Shown here piece by piece: positions 9,463 through 18,714 of a stretch of DNA of 64,000 bases (the stretch's first letter is position 1; each line of letters begins with the position of its first letter). The DNA comes from Phyllobacterium brassicacearum. Its GTDB lineage: Bacteria > Pseudomonadota > Alphaproteobacteria > Rhizobiales > Rhizobiaceae. The notes under the pieces are model-generated. The model did not search any database and had not been told where the DNA came from. It saw nothing but the letters and a program-made list of their open reading frames with translations. The DNA lies in the NCBI RefSeq assembly GCF_003010955.1, contig NZ_PGGO01000014.1, positions 90,724 to 154,723 on the forward strand, read 5' to 3'. The translations under genes were made by a program, and so were the position numbers.

Positions 9463-9690
9463 GGGAGAGACCGGTAAAACCGGCGCCGATGGAGCAACCG
9501 CCCCGGAAACTCTCAGGCAAAAGGACCAGACAAGCATCGAACATCTGGAGAGTGGCGTGATCAAGCGATTTCGCCCACCGAAGGAGAAAGCCCTGCCCGG
9601 TGCTTCACCGGTAACGCCGCCAATGACACGGGTGAGAAACACCCGGCGGGCGCGTGAGGGCCAAACTCTCAGGTCCCGTGACAGATGGGG
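9463..9690 (+). promoter_or_regulatory. Tandem glycine riboswitch (two aptamers)
   Basis: Aptamer 1 spans about 9463-9553, with the family core GGAGAGACC, GCCGATGGAGCAACCGCCCC, AAACTCTCAGGCAAAAGGAC and closing CTGGAGAG. Aptamer 2 spans about 9572-9690, with CCGAAGGAGAAAG, an enlarged internal arm containing two small hairpins, and AAACTCTCAGGTCCCGTGACAG closing with TGGGG. The short linker between them is normal for the tandem class. It lies 60 nt upstream of the dadA-like gene. Glycine riboswitches usually switch on glycine cleavage or oxidation genes, so excess glycine likely induces the downstream oxidase. Confidence 0.93.
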
Positions 9691-9715
9691 TTTCGTGCCG
9701 TTTTGAACGGCGAAA
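9691..9715 (+). promoter_or_regulatory. Hairpin after the second aptamer, possible expression platform
   Basis: TTTCGTGCCGTT and AACGGCGAAA can pair across a TTG loop directly after aptamer 2. No U-run follows, so it does not look like an intrinsic terminator. It could compete with the P1 stem of aptamer 2 or act on translation initiation at 9751. The mechanism is inferred. Confidence 0.4.
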
Positions 9716-9750
9716 CTGAAACCATGTGTTGCTGAAGGACTGCTGCTGTC

Positions 9751-11025
9751 ATGACCCATATCGCTATTATCGGCGCCGGAATTACCGGCGTTACGACCGC
9801 CTATGCGCTTGCCCGTCAGGGCTACGCCGTCACCGTTTTCGACCGCAACCGCTATGCCGCGATGGAAACATCCTTCGCTAACGGCGGCCAGCTTTCGGCA
9901 TCCAATGCCGAAGTGTGGAACAGCTGGTCGACGGTTCTGAAGGGCATGAAGTGGATGTTGCGCAAGGACGCGCCGCTGCTGATGAACCCAAAACCGTCCT
10001 GGCACAAATATTCCTGGATGGCGGAGTTCGTGATGAACATTCCGCACTACGAGAAGAATACTATTGCGACCACGAAGCTGGCCATCGATGCGCGCGAGCG
10101 CATGTTCGAGATCGCTGCGGAAGAAAACATCGACTTCGATCTGGAGAAGCGCGGCATCCTCCACATCTACCGTTCGAAATACGGCTACGACCATGCGGTC
10201 AAGGTCAACAAGCTTCTCGAAGCTGGAGGCCTTGATCGCCGCGCCGTGACCAATGAGGAAATCCACAATATCGAGCCCTCTCTTGACGGATCATTTTATG
10301 GCGGCTTTTTCACCCCTTCGGATTCAACCGGCGATATTCACAAGTTCACCCGCGGCCTCGCCGACGCCTCCGTTCGCCGTGGCGTGCGATTTGTCGGTGA
10401 TGCCAATGTGCAGACGCTGAAGCACGGTAGGGACGGCGTCGTTGTGTCGTGGAACAAGGCCTCGGCCGCACTGTCGGAGTTCGAGACTGAGCGCTTCGAT
10501 GCGGTTGTCATTTGTGCCGGCATTGCCAGCCGCAAATTCGCAGCGCAGCTCGGTGACCGGGTCAATATCTATCCGGTCAAGGGCTATTCGATCACCATCA
10601 ATCTCAACGATGACGCAAGTCAGAAGTCCGCCCCCTGGGTCAGTCTGCTCGACGATGATGCGAAGATCGTCACCAGCCGCCTTGGTGCCGGACGCCTGCG
10701 GGTTGCCGGAACAGCCGAATACAACGGCGAGAACCGCGATATCCGCCATGACCGAGTGAAACCGCTGGTCGACTGGAGCCGCGATCTGTTTCCCGGCATG
10801 GATACATCCAATGTCGTGCCCTGGGCCGGCCTGCGTCCCATGATGCCGGATATGCTGCCGCGCGTTGGCGGCGGGAAGCGCCCCGGCGTCTTCTATAACA
10901 CGGGCCATGGGCATCTCGGCTGGACCCTGTCGGCAGCCACTGCGGAGATTGTGGCGGGCCATATCACTGCATCTATGCCGGCCGGCGACAAGCCACAGAC
11001 CGAATGGCTGGCCGCCGCGGAATAG
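9751..11025 (+). CDS. dadA: DadA-like FAD-dependent amino-acid oxidoreductase under glycine riboswitch control
   Basis: FAD-dependent DAO-family enzyme of 424 residues. The N-terminal dinucleotide-binding fold is IAIIGAGITGVTTAYALARQG followed by VTVFDR about 20 residues later. The C-terminus shows NTGHGHLGWTLS, the conserved FAD-contacting end of D-amino-acid dehydrogenases. DadA oxidises D-amino acids, mainly D-alanine, to oxo acids and passes electrons to the respiratory chain. The upstream tandem glycine riboswitch suggests glycine, or its metabolite, is the relevant substrate here. Sarcosine or proline oxidase activity is a further alternative within the family. Confidence 0.88.
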   Translation: MTHIAIIGAGITGVTTAYALARQGYAVTVFDRNRYAAMETSFANGGQLSASNAEVWNSWSTVLKGMKWMLRKDAPLLMNPKPSWHKYSWMAEFVMNIPHYEKNTIATTKLAIDARERMFEIAAEENIDFDLEKRGILHIYRSKYGYDHAVKVNKLLEAGGLDRRAVTNEEIHNIEPSLDGSFYGGFFTPSDSTGDIHKFTRGLADASVRRGVRFVGDANVQTLKHGRDGVVVSWNKASAALSEFETERFDAVVICAGIASRKFAAQLGDRVNIYPVKGYSITINLNDDASQKSAPWVSLLDDDAKIVTSRLGAGRLRVAGTAEYNGENRDIRHDRVKPLVDWSRDLFPGMDTSNVVPWAGLRPMMPDMLPRVGGGKRPGVFYNTGHGHLGWTLSAATAEIVAGHITASMPAGDKPQTEWLAAAE

Positions 11026-11034
11026 GCAAACAAA

Positions 11035-11068
11035 GCAACAGTCTGCCCGGATCCGGGCAGACTGTTGC
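11035..11068. terminator. Perfect 34-bp palindrome after dadA
   Basis: GCAACAGTCTGCCCGGAT is followed by its exact reverse complement, giving a very stable hairpin 9 nt after the dadA stop. There is no T-run on the plus strand, so it may terminate weakly or protect the 3' end of the mRNA. Confidence 0.6.
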
Positions 11069-11119
11069 ATGCTCCTAACAAAAAGTGATTGCCGATGTGG
11101 CCACGTGAACGGCAATTCT

Positions 11120-11135
11120 GTGGCCGTACGGCCAC
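11120..11135. promoter_or_regulatory. 16-bp perfect palindrome GTGGCCGTACGGCCAC upstream of tamA
   Basis: A perfect inverted repeat in the 277-bp gap between dadA and tamA, about 170 bp before the tamA start. A second pairing (ATTGCCG with CGGCAAT) lies just before it. It could be an operator or part of a hairpin; I know no regulator for it. Confidence 0.3.
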
Positions 11136-11302
11136 AAACGATCGCTTGCGCGTCGCTGCATAGCCGTGGCGGGTTGGCCGGGTTTCCCCACCATGTTATC
11201 GTTTTCTTAAGCTCGGGAGGGGAATTTCAGCGATGGCAGGATAGGTTTCTCCGTTCCCGCGGCGTATTTGTGTGTCTTCTTGAGTAGGGAATTTGCTGGT
11301 TG

Positions 11303-13231
11303 ATGGACTTGAGGCGCCCACAGGCCAGTTTTTTTGGCGCCGCATTGCTGGCATTTACCGCCCTTGTTTCGCCAGCGCAGGCCTTCGACCTTTTCGGCAT
11401 TCATCTCTGGGGTGAAAGAAAAGACGCCGAAGCCGATTCGGTTATCGCGGACCCGCACAAATACACGGTTGAAATTGCTCAAGGTGAGAACAAGGAAACG
11501 AAGAAGCTCATCGAAGGCGCTTCGAGTCTCGTAGCTGACAAGGACAAGCCAGCGTCGGGCGCGGCTGGTTTGCTCGCCAAGGCGAGAGGCGATTATCGCC
11601 ACATCCTCGGCGCGCTCTATGCGGACGGCCGTTATGGCGGCACGATCAGCATCAAGGTCGACGGACGAGAAGCAGCCGATATTCCACCCGATGCTACCCT
11701 CCCTAACCCGGCAACAGTAACGATCTCTGTCGATCCCGGTCCGCAGTTTCTTTTCGCCACCGCCCGGGTCAAGAATATGGCGCCTCCGCCGGTCGATCCC
11801 AAGGATGAGGTTGACAGGCCAGAAAACCAGGGATTTGCGCCCGGTGACGTTGCCCGGTCGACAGCAATTGTGAAGGCCGAACGACTCGCCGTGGATGCGT
11901 GGCGCGAACAGGGCCACCCCAAGGCTAGGATCGTCTCGCGTGAGGTGCTCGCCAACCACGACAACAACAGGGTCGATGCAACAATTGAGGTCGATCCAGA
12001 TCGGCGGGCGGCTTTCGGGCCAGTGCAAGTGACCGGCACAGAGCGCATGGATCCAGAGTTCGTCGCGTTCATCACCGGCCTGCAGCCTGGGGTCGAATAT
12101 GATCCCGATGAGATCGAGCGTGCCAAGAAGCGCCTGTCGCGCCTTGAAGTCTTCCGATCTGCCCGGATTGAAGAGGCCGATGCCATCACCAATAATGGCC
12201 TGTTGCCGATCACCGTTGCTGTCCAGGAACAGAAATTGCGGCGATTTGGTTTGGGCGGCTCCTATTCGACGCTGGATGGCGCCGGGTTCGAGGCCTTCTG
12301 GCTACACCGCAACCTGTTTGGCAGGGCGGAGCGGCTGCGCTTTGACGCAAGGATCAGCGGCATCGGAGATCAGTCCTATGATCCGCAGGATTATAGCTAC
12401 CTGCTTGGCGTCAGCTTCACCAAGCCGGGCGTCTACACACCCGATACCGATTTTATCTCATCGCTTATCGGGGAGCGCAAGGTTCTCGATGCCTACACCC
12501 AAACATCGGTCACTGCCGATGCCGGCTTCACTCACACTTTCTCCGATGAACTGATTGGAAAAATCACTGCGAATGTTTCGAAATCGCGCTTTGACGATGA
12601 TTTCTTTGGCGACCGAGATTTCCTGACCGCCGGCCTGGTGGGGACACTGACCTACGATAGCCGCGACAGCAAGGTCGACCCGTCGCGCGGATTTTTCCTC
12701 GAAGGATTGCTGTCGCCGTTCTACGAATTCGAATACGGCAACTTTGCCACCAAGTTCACCGCGGAAGGCCGCACCTATTACAGTCTCGACGTCGACAACC
12801 GATACATTCTTGCCGGGCGACTGAAGCTCGGCAGCATCGTCGGTGCCGAGGTGGCTGAACTGCCGCCTGATCAGCTGTTCTTCGCTGGCGGCGGCGGTTC
12901 TATTCGCGGCTACGCCTATCGGAATGTTGGCGTGAACGTGACAAGGGATGGCGAGGATTTTGTTATTGGCGGGCGCTCGCTGATCGAGAGTTCCGTGGAG
13001 GCGCGTATGCGCATGACGGATACGATAGGTGTCGTTGGCTTTGTCGACGCGGGTTATGTTGGCGAGGAGTCCTTTCCGGATTTTGCCGAGAACATGCGAG
13101 TCGGTGTCGGCGCCGGTCTGCGCTATAATACCGGTCTCGGCCCCATCCGACTCGATTTCGCCGTGCCGCTCGATCCGACGGACGACGATCCAGATTTTGC
13201 TTTTTACGTTGGCATAGGACAGGCGTTTTGA
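11303..13231 (+). CDS. tamA: TamA outer-membrane assembly factor (Omp85 family)
   Basis: Outer-membrane protein of 642 residues. A signal peptide (ending VSPAQA) is followed by POTRA-type domains over about residues 50-300 and a C-terminal 16-strand Omp85 barrel. The conserved barrel motif is visible as GGGGSIRGYAYRN, and the chain ends in aromatic F as expected for beta-barrel insertion. TamA works with TamB to insert or transport proteins and lipids at the outer membrane. ATG 11303 is preferred over the adjoining TTG at 11300. The next gene overlaps its stop, which confirms the tamAB pair. Confidence 0.93.
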   Translation: MDLRRPQASFFGAALLAFTALVSPAQAFDLFGIHLWGERKDAEADSVIADPHKYTVEIAQGENKETKKLIEGASSLVADKDKPASGAAGLLAKARGDYRHILGALYADGRYGGTISIKVDGREAADIPPDATLPNPATVTISVDPGPQFLFATARVKNMAPPPVDPKDEVDRPENQGFAPGDVARSTAIVKAERLAVDAWREQGHPKARIVSREVLANHDNNRVDATIEVDPDRRAAFGPVQVTGTERMDPEFVAFITGLQPGVEYDPDEIERAKKRLSRLEVFRSARIEEADAITNNGLLPITVAVQEQKLRRFGLGGSYSTLDGAGFEAFWLHRNLFGRAERLRFDARISGIGDQSYDPQDYSYLLGVSFTKPGVYTPDTDFISSLIGERKVLDAYTQTSVTADAGFTHTFSDELIGKITANVSKSRFDDDFFGDRDFLTAGLVGTLTYDSRDSKVDPSRGFFLEGLLSPFYEFEYGNFATKFTAEGRTYYSLDVDNRYILAGRLKLGSIVGAEVAELPPDQLFFAGGGGSIRGYAYRNVGVNVTRDGEDFVIGGRSLIESSVEARMRMTDTIGVVGFVDAGYVGEESFPDFAENMRVGVGAGLRYNTGLGPIRLDFAVPLDPTDDDPDFAFYVGIGQAF

Positions 13232-16200
13232 CCCGGATTCTGGCAATCATATTTCTGCTGCTGCTTGCGGCCCCGGCCACTGCACAGGATAGTGCTGAGG
13301 CGGAGAAGTCCTATTTCCTGAGCTTCGTTCAAAATCAGCTTTCAACGCCCAATCGCCAGATCGTCATCTCCGACATTCAGGGTGTTCTCTCCTCCGAAGC
13401 CAGCATCGGCAGCATCACGGTTGCAGACCGCGAAGGCGTATGGCTCAAGGTCACAAATGCGAAAATCGTCTGGAGCCGCCTCGCCTTGCTGCGCGGTCGC
13501 TTGGACGTCAACACGCTGGCTGCCGAGCGAATCGACATTCTGCGTAAGCCACTACCGGATGAAAGTCTTCCCTCTCCTGAAGCCAAAGGGTTCAGCCTGC
13601 CGGAATTGCCGTTGGCGGTGATCCTGCAGGATCTGCAGATCGGGCGCATAGCCTTCGGCGATGGTGTCTTCGGCCTTAGATCTGAAATCTCACTGGCGGG
13701 CAATTTGCGACTGGAAGGCGGATCGCTCGATTCCAGTCTGCAGGTGCGCCGTCTCGATGGTCCGGGCGGCGAGTTCCAGATCAAGGCTGCCTATGCCAAT
13801 GAAAGCCAGCAACTCGATCTCGATCTCACGCTGAACGAGCCTGAAAACGGCATTGTTGCCAACCTCCTGAACATCGAAGGCAAGCCACCGGTAACGCTGG
13901 CGCTGAAGGGCTCCGGTCCATTGAGTGATCTCGCCTTGCAATTGACCCTCGATGCAGCGGGCAAGCGCGTACTCACCGGCGAAACCCGCCTCGACCGCCA
14001 GAGCGACGGACTCCAATTCAACACCACGCTCAATGGCGAGATTGCCGCGCTGATTCCCCCGGTGTTTCGCGACTTCTTCGGCAACGAAACGGCGCTCATC
14101 ATCAATGGCACGCTGCGCGATGCCGGTGGTGTGGCGCTTGACCGGCTGAACATCAAGAGCAATGCATTGGCTCTTGATGCGACCGGCGAGACCACCAATG
14201 ATGGCTTCCTGCGTCAGCTGAAAGTCGATGCAACCATCGCCGACCCGACTGGCAAGAAGGTCATCCTTCCCGTCAAGGGTGGCCAAACGACGGTCGACAA
14301 GGCAGTTCTTGCTGTCGCTTTCGGCACCAGCAACAACAATGACTGGACCAGCAATATCGAGGTCACCAACCTCACGACCGATAGCTTCGCCGCCAAATCC
14401 GTCAACATTCTCGGCAGGGGGCTCGCGGAGAACATCGACAATCCGACGGCCCGCTCGCTCACCTATGATGTCAACGGCGACGTTTCCGGCATCACTGCCA
14501 AGCGGGCAGATATCGCCGAGGCCCTGGGCGAAGTGATTCAGCTCAAGATCAACGGCGACTGGAAGGCCGGAGCCCCGGTCAATCTCAGGCAGGCGCTTGT
14601 CGCCGCGAATGGGTTCAGCGCGGCGCTGGCCGGTACGATCAATGACTTCGCCTATCGCGGCGATATCCTCGTCAAGGCGTCCAGCATCGCACCATTCTCG
14701 GCGCTGGCCGGGCGCGAACTTGCCGGCTCGATCGATCTCAAGGCCAATGGTCTTGTTGAAGCGCTGACGGGCGGTTTCGATCTGATGCTGGATGGACACA
14801 CCACCGGGATGCAACTCGGCATCGAGGCCGCCGACAAGGTGCTTGCCGGCGAGACCCGCATCACTGGTGGTCTCGCCCGCGGTGAAGCCGGGCTCAGCGC
14901 CAAGGACTTCAAGGTCGAAAATCCGCAGACGCTCGTGACTGCCAACGGTACCTTTGCCAGCGGCGCGGCGAACTTCGATTTTGGCCTCGATCTGACCGAC
15001 CTTGCCTTGCTCTCCGAGAAGGCCGGAGGCGCGCTCAAGGTAAAAGGCAGCGCCCGCGGCCAGGACAATATCATCGCTCTCGCTTTCAATGCGGGCGTTC
15101 CCGAGGGCACGTTGTCGGGCCGAAAACTGACTCAGGGAGATCTGACCTTCAATGGCACGCTCTACAAGGGTATCGTCGATGGCAAAGTCTCCGGCCTTGC
15201 CCTCCTCGATGGCATCCGTGCAGATCTCGCGACGGAGATTGCGCTGCACAAGGACGAGAAGCGTCTCAGCAACGTGTCGTTCATTGCGGGTGGTACGCGG
15301 CTGCGCGGCGATGTGACCCAGAACAAGAAGGGTCTCCTCCAGGGCAACCTCACGCTGGCCTCCAGCGATGTGTCGACGGCGGCCGCGCTGTTCCTCGTCG
15401 AAGCAACCGGCAAGGCAGACGCCACCATTGCGCTGACCCACGATGAAGAGAAACAGAATGTCGATATCAATGGCCAGATCGACGGCCTGAAGGCAAATGA
15501 CATCGTCGTTGGCAAGGCGGCAATTGCGCTGGCGGCGCAGGACATTTTCAGGGTCCCGTCGGCCAATGGTTCCGTCACTGCCTCCAATGTGTCGGCAGCT
15601 GGGATCGACGTGAACAATCTCGATGCGCAGGCGACTCAGGACGGAAAGACCACCATTTTCACGATGAGCGCCGGCTTGAAGAATGGCGCAAGAACGTTGG
15701 TTGGAGGTTCGCTGCAGCCCACGGACGCCGGATATCGCCTGTCGCTGGCCAATGCCGACCTGACTCGCGGCGCGTTAGCCGCCCGGCTGGTGCAGCCGGC
15801 TACCATTGATGTTGCGGGCAGCAATTTCTCGCTCAGTGATATCATTCTCGACGTTGGCCAAGGCAGAGTCACGGTCAGTGGCGAAGTGGCCGAAACGCTC
15901 AATCTCGCTGTTGCCATCCAGAAGCTGCCGCTCGACATAGCCAATACGATCAAGCCGGACCTCGGTCTCGGCGGCGAGGTCAACGGCACGGCCAAAATCG
16001 GCGGTACGCGGCAGAAGCCGGATGTAAATTTCGACGTGCAAGCCCGCGCGATCACCGCCGCCGCGCTGAAGCAGGTAGGACTTGATGCACTCAATCTCGA
16101 TGCGAAGGGTACGTCCACCACCGACCTGCTCAACATCGACGCGCATTTGACCGGTGCGGGCGGTCTCGATGCCTCTGCAAGGGGGGCAGTGCCATTGGCG

Positions 16201-17829
16201 CAGGGCCAGCTCGGTGTCGATTTCGAGCTCAGAAGTTTTCCGCTCACCGCACTCAACGGTGTCGTCAAGGGCCAGAACCTTGCCGGGAACATCTCGGGCA
16301 GGGGCCGGGTCACAGGCACGTTGCAAAGACCCAATGCCGAGTTCGACCTGAAAGGCACCGGTCTGTCCGCACGGCCGCTTCAGGAAGCTGGGCTCGCTCC
16401 ATTGCAGCTCGCGGCTGCGGGCCGCTTTGTCAACAACACGCTGTCGCTTTCCTCCGCCAAAGTGGATGGGCCGCAAGGATTCACAGTATCCGCCAATGGC
16501 AATGTTCCCGTGTCCGGCACGGGTCTCGGCATCAATGTTACGGGCAAAATTCCACTGTCGCTTGCCAACCGTTTCCTTGCCGATCGTGGCACACAGGCAA
16601 GAGGAATGATCGATGTGAACGCTTCGGTCACTGGAAATTTCGCAAAGCCGCAGATTAGCGGCACGTTCTCGGCCAATGGTGCGGAGGTGATCGACCCGGA
16701 AGCCAACATAAGGTTACAGCGCATCACGTTGCTCGGAAGTATGGAGGGCACCACTGTTACCATCCGGACGCTGAACGCCGCGCTCTCGACGGGCGGTACC
16801 ATCAGTGCAACCGGTACTATCTCCACCGATGCGGCGGCCAATTTCCCGGCAAACATCGATATCCGGCTCGACAGGGCGCGTTATGCCGATGGCAATCTGG
16901 TCGTCGCCACTGTCACAGGCGCGCTTGCAGTCAAGGGCCCCCTGACCCGCGATCCTGTCATCTCCGGCAACATCAACATCGACCGGGCCGAAATCACCGT
17001 TCCGGAAAGCTTTGGCGGTTCGTCAGCAGTGATCGACGTCAAGCACAAGGATCCCTCAAAAGCCGTTGCACAGACGCTCAAACGCGCCAAGGCAGATCAA
17101 CCCGCAGTGGCAACCCCGACAGCCCGTCCCAGCGTGGTGCGCCTCGACATCAATATCACAGCGCCCACCAAGATCTTCATCCGGGGTCGCGGTCTTGATG
17201 CCGAAATCGGCGGATCCGTGCGTATCACCGGTCCGGCAACGAACGTCCAGCCGGTCGGAGCATTCGACCTCATCCGCGGTCGCCTCGGAATTCTCGGCCA
17301 GCGCATCACCTTCACCGAGGGGCAGGTGACACTGGTCGGCGATCTTGATCCCGAACTCAATTTCCTCGCCAGTACGCAAGGAACCGACATAACCGTGAAC
17401 GTTGCAGTAAGGGGGCGCGTTTCGGATCTGCAGATCACCTTCTCGTCGCAGCCAGAACTGCCGCAGGACGAGGTCATGGCACGGCTGATCTTCAATCGCT
17501 CGATCAGTGAATTGTCGCCGCTGCAGGTGGCCCGGCTTGCCGCCGCTGCTGCGGAATTGGCAGGGGGCTCGAATTCCTCACTGCTCGACAGTCTTCGCAA
17601 GAGTACGGGCCTCGACGATCTGGATGTCGTGACGGACAGCGAGGGCAATGCAGGTGTGCGTGCCGGCCGCTATATCCGCGACAACGTCTATCTTGGAGTG
17701 GAAGCCGGCGCTGCCGGCAAGACCAAGGGCACGATCAATCTCGATATCACACCAAATCTCAAGGCCAAGGGCTCGGTCGGCAGCGACGGCGATTCCGGGG
17801 GCGGGCTTTTCTTCGAGAAAGACTACTGA
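13228..17829 (+). CDS. tamB: TamB, inner-membrane-anchored translocation/assembly protein
   Basis: A 1533-residue protein with an N-terminal signal anchor (LAIIFLLLLAAPATA) and a very long, beta-rich periplasmic body of repeated short strands, ending in the conserved DUF490/TamB domain (DLQITFSSQPELPQDEVMARL and ISELSPLQVARLA near residues 1390-1430). It bridges the periplasm to TamA and is thought to move lipids or assist barrel insertion. The start appears to be TTG at 13228, which overlaps the tamA stop TGA, so translation may be coupled. The long minus-strand readings inside it are codon-bias shadows. Confidence 0.93.
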   Translation: MTRILAIIFLLLLAAPATAQDSAEAEKSYFLSFVQNQLSTPNRQIVISDIQGVLSSEASIGSITVADREGVWLKVTNAKIVWSRLALLRGRLDVNTLAAERIDILRKPLPDESLPSPEAKGFSLPELPLAVILQDLQIGRIAFGDGVFGLRSEISLAGNLRLEGGSLDSSLQVRRLDGPGGEFQIKAAYANESQQLDLDLTLNEPENGIVANLLNIEGKPPVTLALKGSGPLSDLALQLTLDAAGKRVLTGETRLDRQSDGLQFNTTLNGEIAALIPPVFRDFFGNETALIINGTLRDAGGVALDRLNIKSNALALDATGETTNDGFLRQLKVDATIADPTGKKVILPVKGGQTTVDKAVLAVAFGTSNNNDWTSNIEVTNLTTDSFAAKSVNILGRGLAENIDNPTARSLTYDVNGDVSGITAKRADIAEALGEVIQLKINGDWKAGAPVNLRQALVAANGFSAALAGTINDFAYRGDILVKASSIAPFSALAGRELAGSIDLKANGLVEALTGGFDLMLDGHTTGMQLGIEAADKVLAGETRITGGLARGEAGLSAKDFKVENPQTLVTANGTFASGAANFDFGLDLTDLALLSEKAGGALKVKGSARGQDNIIALAFNAGVPEGTLSGRKLTQGDLTFNGTLYKGIVDGKVSGLALLDGIRADLATEIALHKDEKRLSNVSFIAGGTRLRGDVTQNKKGLLQGNLTLASSDVSTAAALFLVEATGKADATIALTHDEEKQNVDINGQIDGLKANDIVVGKAAIALAAQDIFRVPSANGSVTASNVSAAGIDVNNLDAQATQDGKTTIFTMSAGLKNGARTLVGGSLQPTDAGYRLSLANADLTRGALAARLVQPATIDVAGSNFSLSDIILDVGQGRVTVSGEVAETLNLAVAIQKLPLDIANTIKPDLGLGGEVNGTAKIGGTRQKPDVNFDVQARAITAAALKQVGLDALNLDAKGTSTTDLLNIDAHLTGAGGLDASARGAVPLAQGQLGVDFELRSFPLTALNGVVKGQNLAGNISGRGRVTGTLQRPNAEFDLKGTGLSARPLQEAGLAPLQLAAAGRFVNNTLSLSSAKVDGPQGFTVSANGNVPVSGTGLGINVTGKIPLSLANRFLADRGTQARGMIDVNASVTGNFAKPQISGTFSANGAEVIDPEANIRLQRITLLGSMEGTTVTIRTLNAALSTGGTISATGTISTDAAANFPANIDIRLDRARYADGNLVVATVTGALAVKGPLTRDPVISGNINIDRAEITVPESFGGSSAVIDVKHKDPSKAVAQTLKRAKADQPAVATPTARPSVVRLDINITAPTKIFIRGRGLDAEIGGSVRITGPATNVQPVGAFDLIRGRLGILGQRITFTEGQVTLVGDLDPELNFLASTQGTDITVNVAVRGRVSDLQITFSSQPELPQDEVMARLIFNRSISELSPLQVARLAAAAAELAGGSNSSLLDSLRKSTGLDDLDVVTDSEGNAGVRAGRYIRDNVYLGVEAGAAGKTKGTINLDITPNLKAKGSVGSDGDSGGGLFFEKDY

Positions 17830-17851
17830 TTGGTAGTCCGGCTCAGCAGAC

Positions 17852-18691
17852 TTAACCCAGCACGACCTCCTGCCTCTGCTCGCCCAGCCCTTCGATGCCA
17901 AGTGTGATCACATCACCAGCTTTGAGAAAGACGTTCGGCTTCTGGCCGAGACCAACACCGGGCGGCGTCCCGGTTGAGATGATATCACCAGGATGCAGGC
18001 TCATGAACTGCGAGAGATAGGAAACGAGGAACTTGACCCCGTAAACCATGGTTGCAGATGAACCGTTCTGGTAGCGATGGCCATTGACTTCGAGCCACAT
18101 CTTCAGATTTTGCGGGTCCTCGATCTCGTCCTTGGTTACGAGCCATGGCCCGGTTGGCCCAAACGTGTCACAGCTCTTGCCCTTGGTCCACTGGCCCTGA
18201 CGTTCTGCCTGAAATGCACGCTCGGACACATCGTTGACCAGACAATAGCCGGCTACATAATCAAGGGCCTCATCTTCGCTGACATATTTTGCGTGCTTGC
18301 CGATAACCACGCCAAGCTCGACTTCCCAGTCGGTCTTGAGTGACCCCCGCGGTATTTCGACATTGTCATTCGGCCCGACGATTGCCGACGTTGCCTTCAT
18401 GAAGATGATGGGCTCCGGTGGTACCTTGGCACCGGTTTCCGCCGCATGATCGGAATAGTTGAGGCCGATGCAGATAAATTTGCCCGTTCCCGCAACGCAT
18501 GGCCCATAGCGACTGATCTCGGCCAGCGGCAGAGAAGCGGCGTCGATCGCCGCAATCTTCCTGAGCCCTTCCGGAGAAATTGCATCACCGGCGATGTCTT
18601 TCACATGGCCGGACAGATCGCGGATCTTGCCATCCATGTCCACAAGACCGGGCTTTTCGTGCCCGGCAGGACCATAGCGTACGAGCTTCAT
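17852..18691 (-). CDS. Fumarylacetoacetate-hydrolase-family 2,4-diketo-3-deoxy sugar-acid hydrolase (probable)
   Basis: FAH-fold hydrolase of 279 residues. The metal-binding acidic motif is DWEVELGVVIG, with LVNDVSERAFQ and GDIISTGTPPGVG typical of the bacterial subgroup that cleaves 2,4-diketo acids (often labelled ureidoglycolate lyase). Last gene of the minus-strand operon, after an SDR and an IlvD/EDD dehydratase. In the known diketo-hydrolase route these three act in series, and the FAH enzyme releases pyruvate plus glycolate or lactate. The exact sugar is not readable from sequence. It is convergent with tamB, only 22 bp away and with no clear terminator. Confidence 0.82.
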   Translation of the reverse strand: MKLVRYGPAGHEKPGLVDMDGKIRDLSGHVKDIAGDAISPEGLRKIAAIDAASLPLAEISRYGPCVAGTGKFICIGLNYSDHAAETGAKVPPEPIIFMKATSAIVGPNDNVEIPRGSLKTDWEVELGVVIGKHAKYVSEDEALDYVAGYCLVNDVSERAFQAERQGQWTKGKSCDTFGPTGPWLVTKDEIEDPQNLKMWLEVNGHRYQNGSSATMVYGVKFLVSYLSQFMSLHPGDIISTGTPPGVGLGQKPNVFLKAGDVITLGIEGLGEQRQEVVLG

Positions 18692-18714
18692 GGGGTAACC
18701 TTTCTAGCTTGGGA

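Noticed and set aside
13690..15441. 583-residue minus-strand open frame inside tamB
   Set aside because: Codon-bias shadow of a GC-rich gene; the TamB frame is complete and has family motifs.
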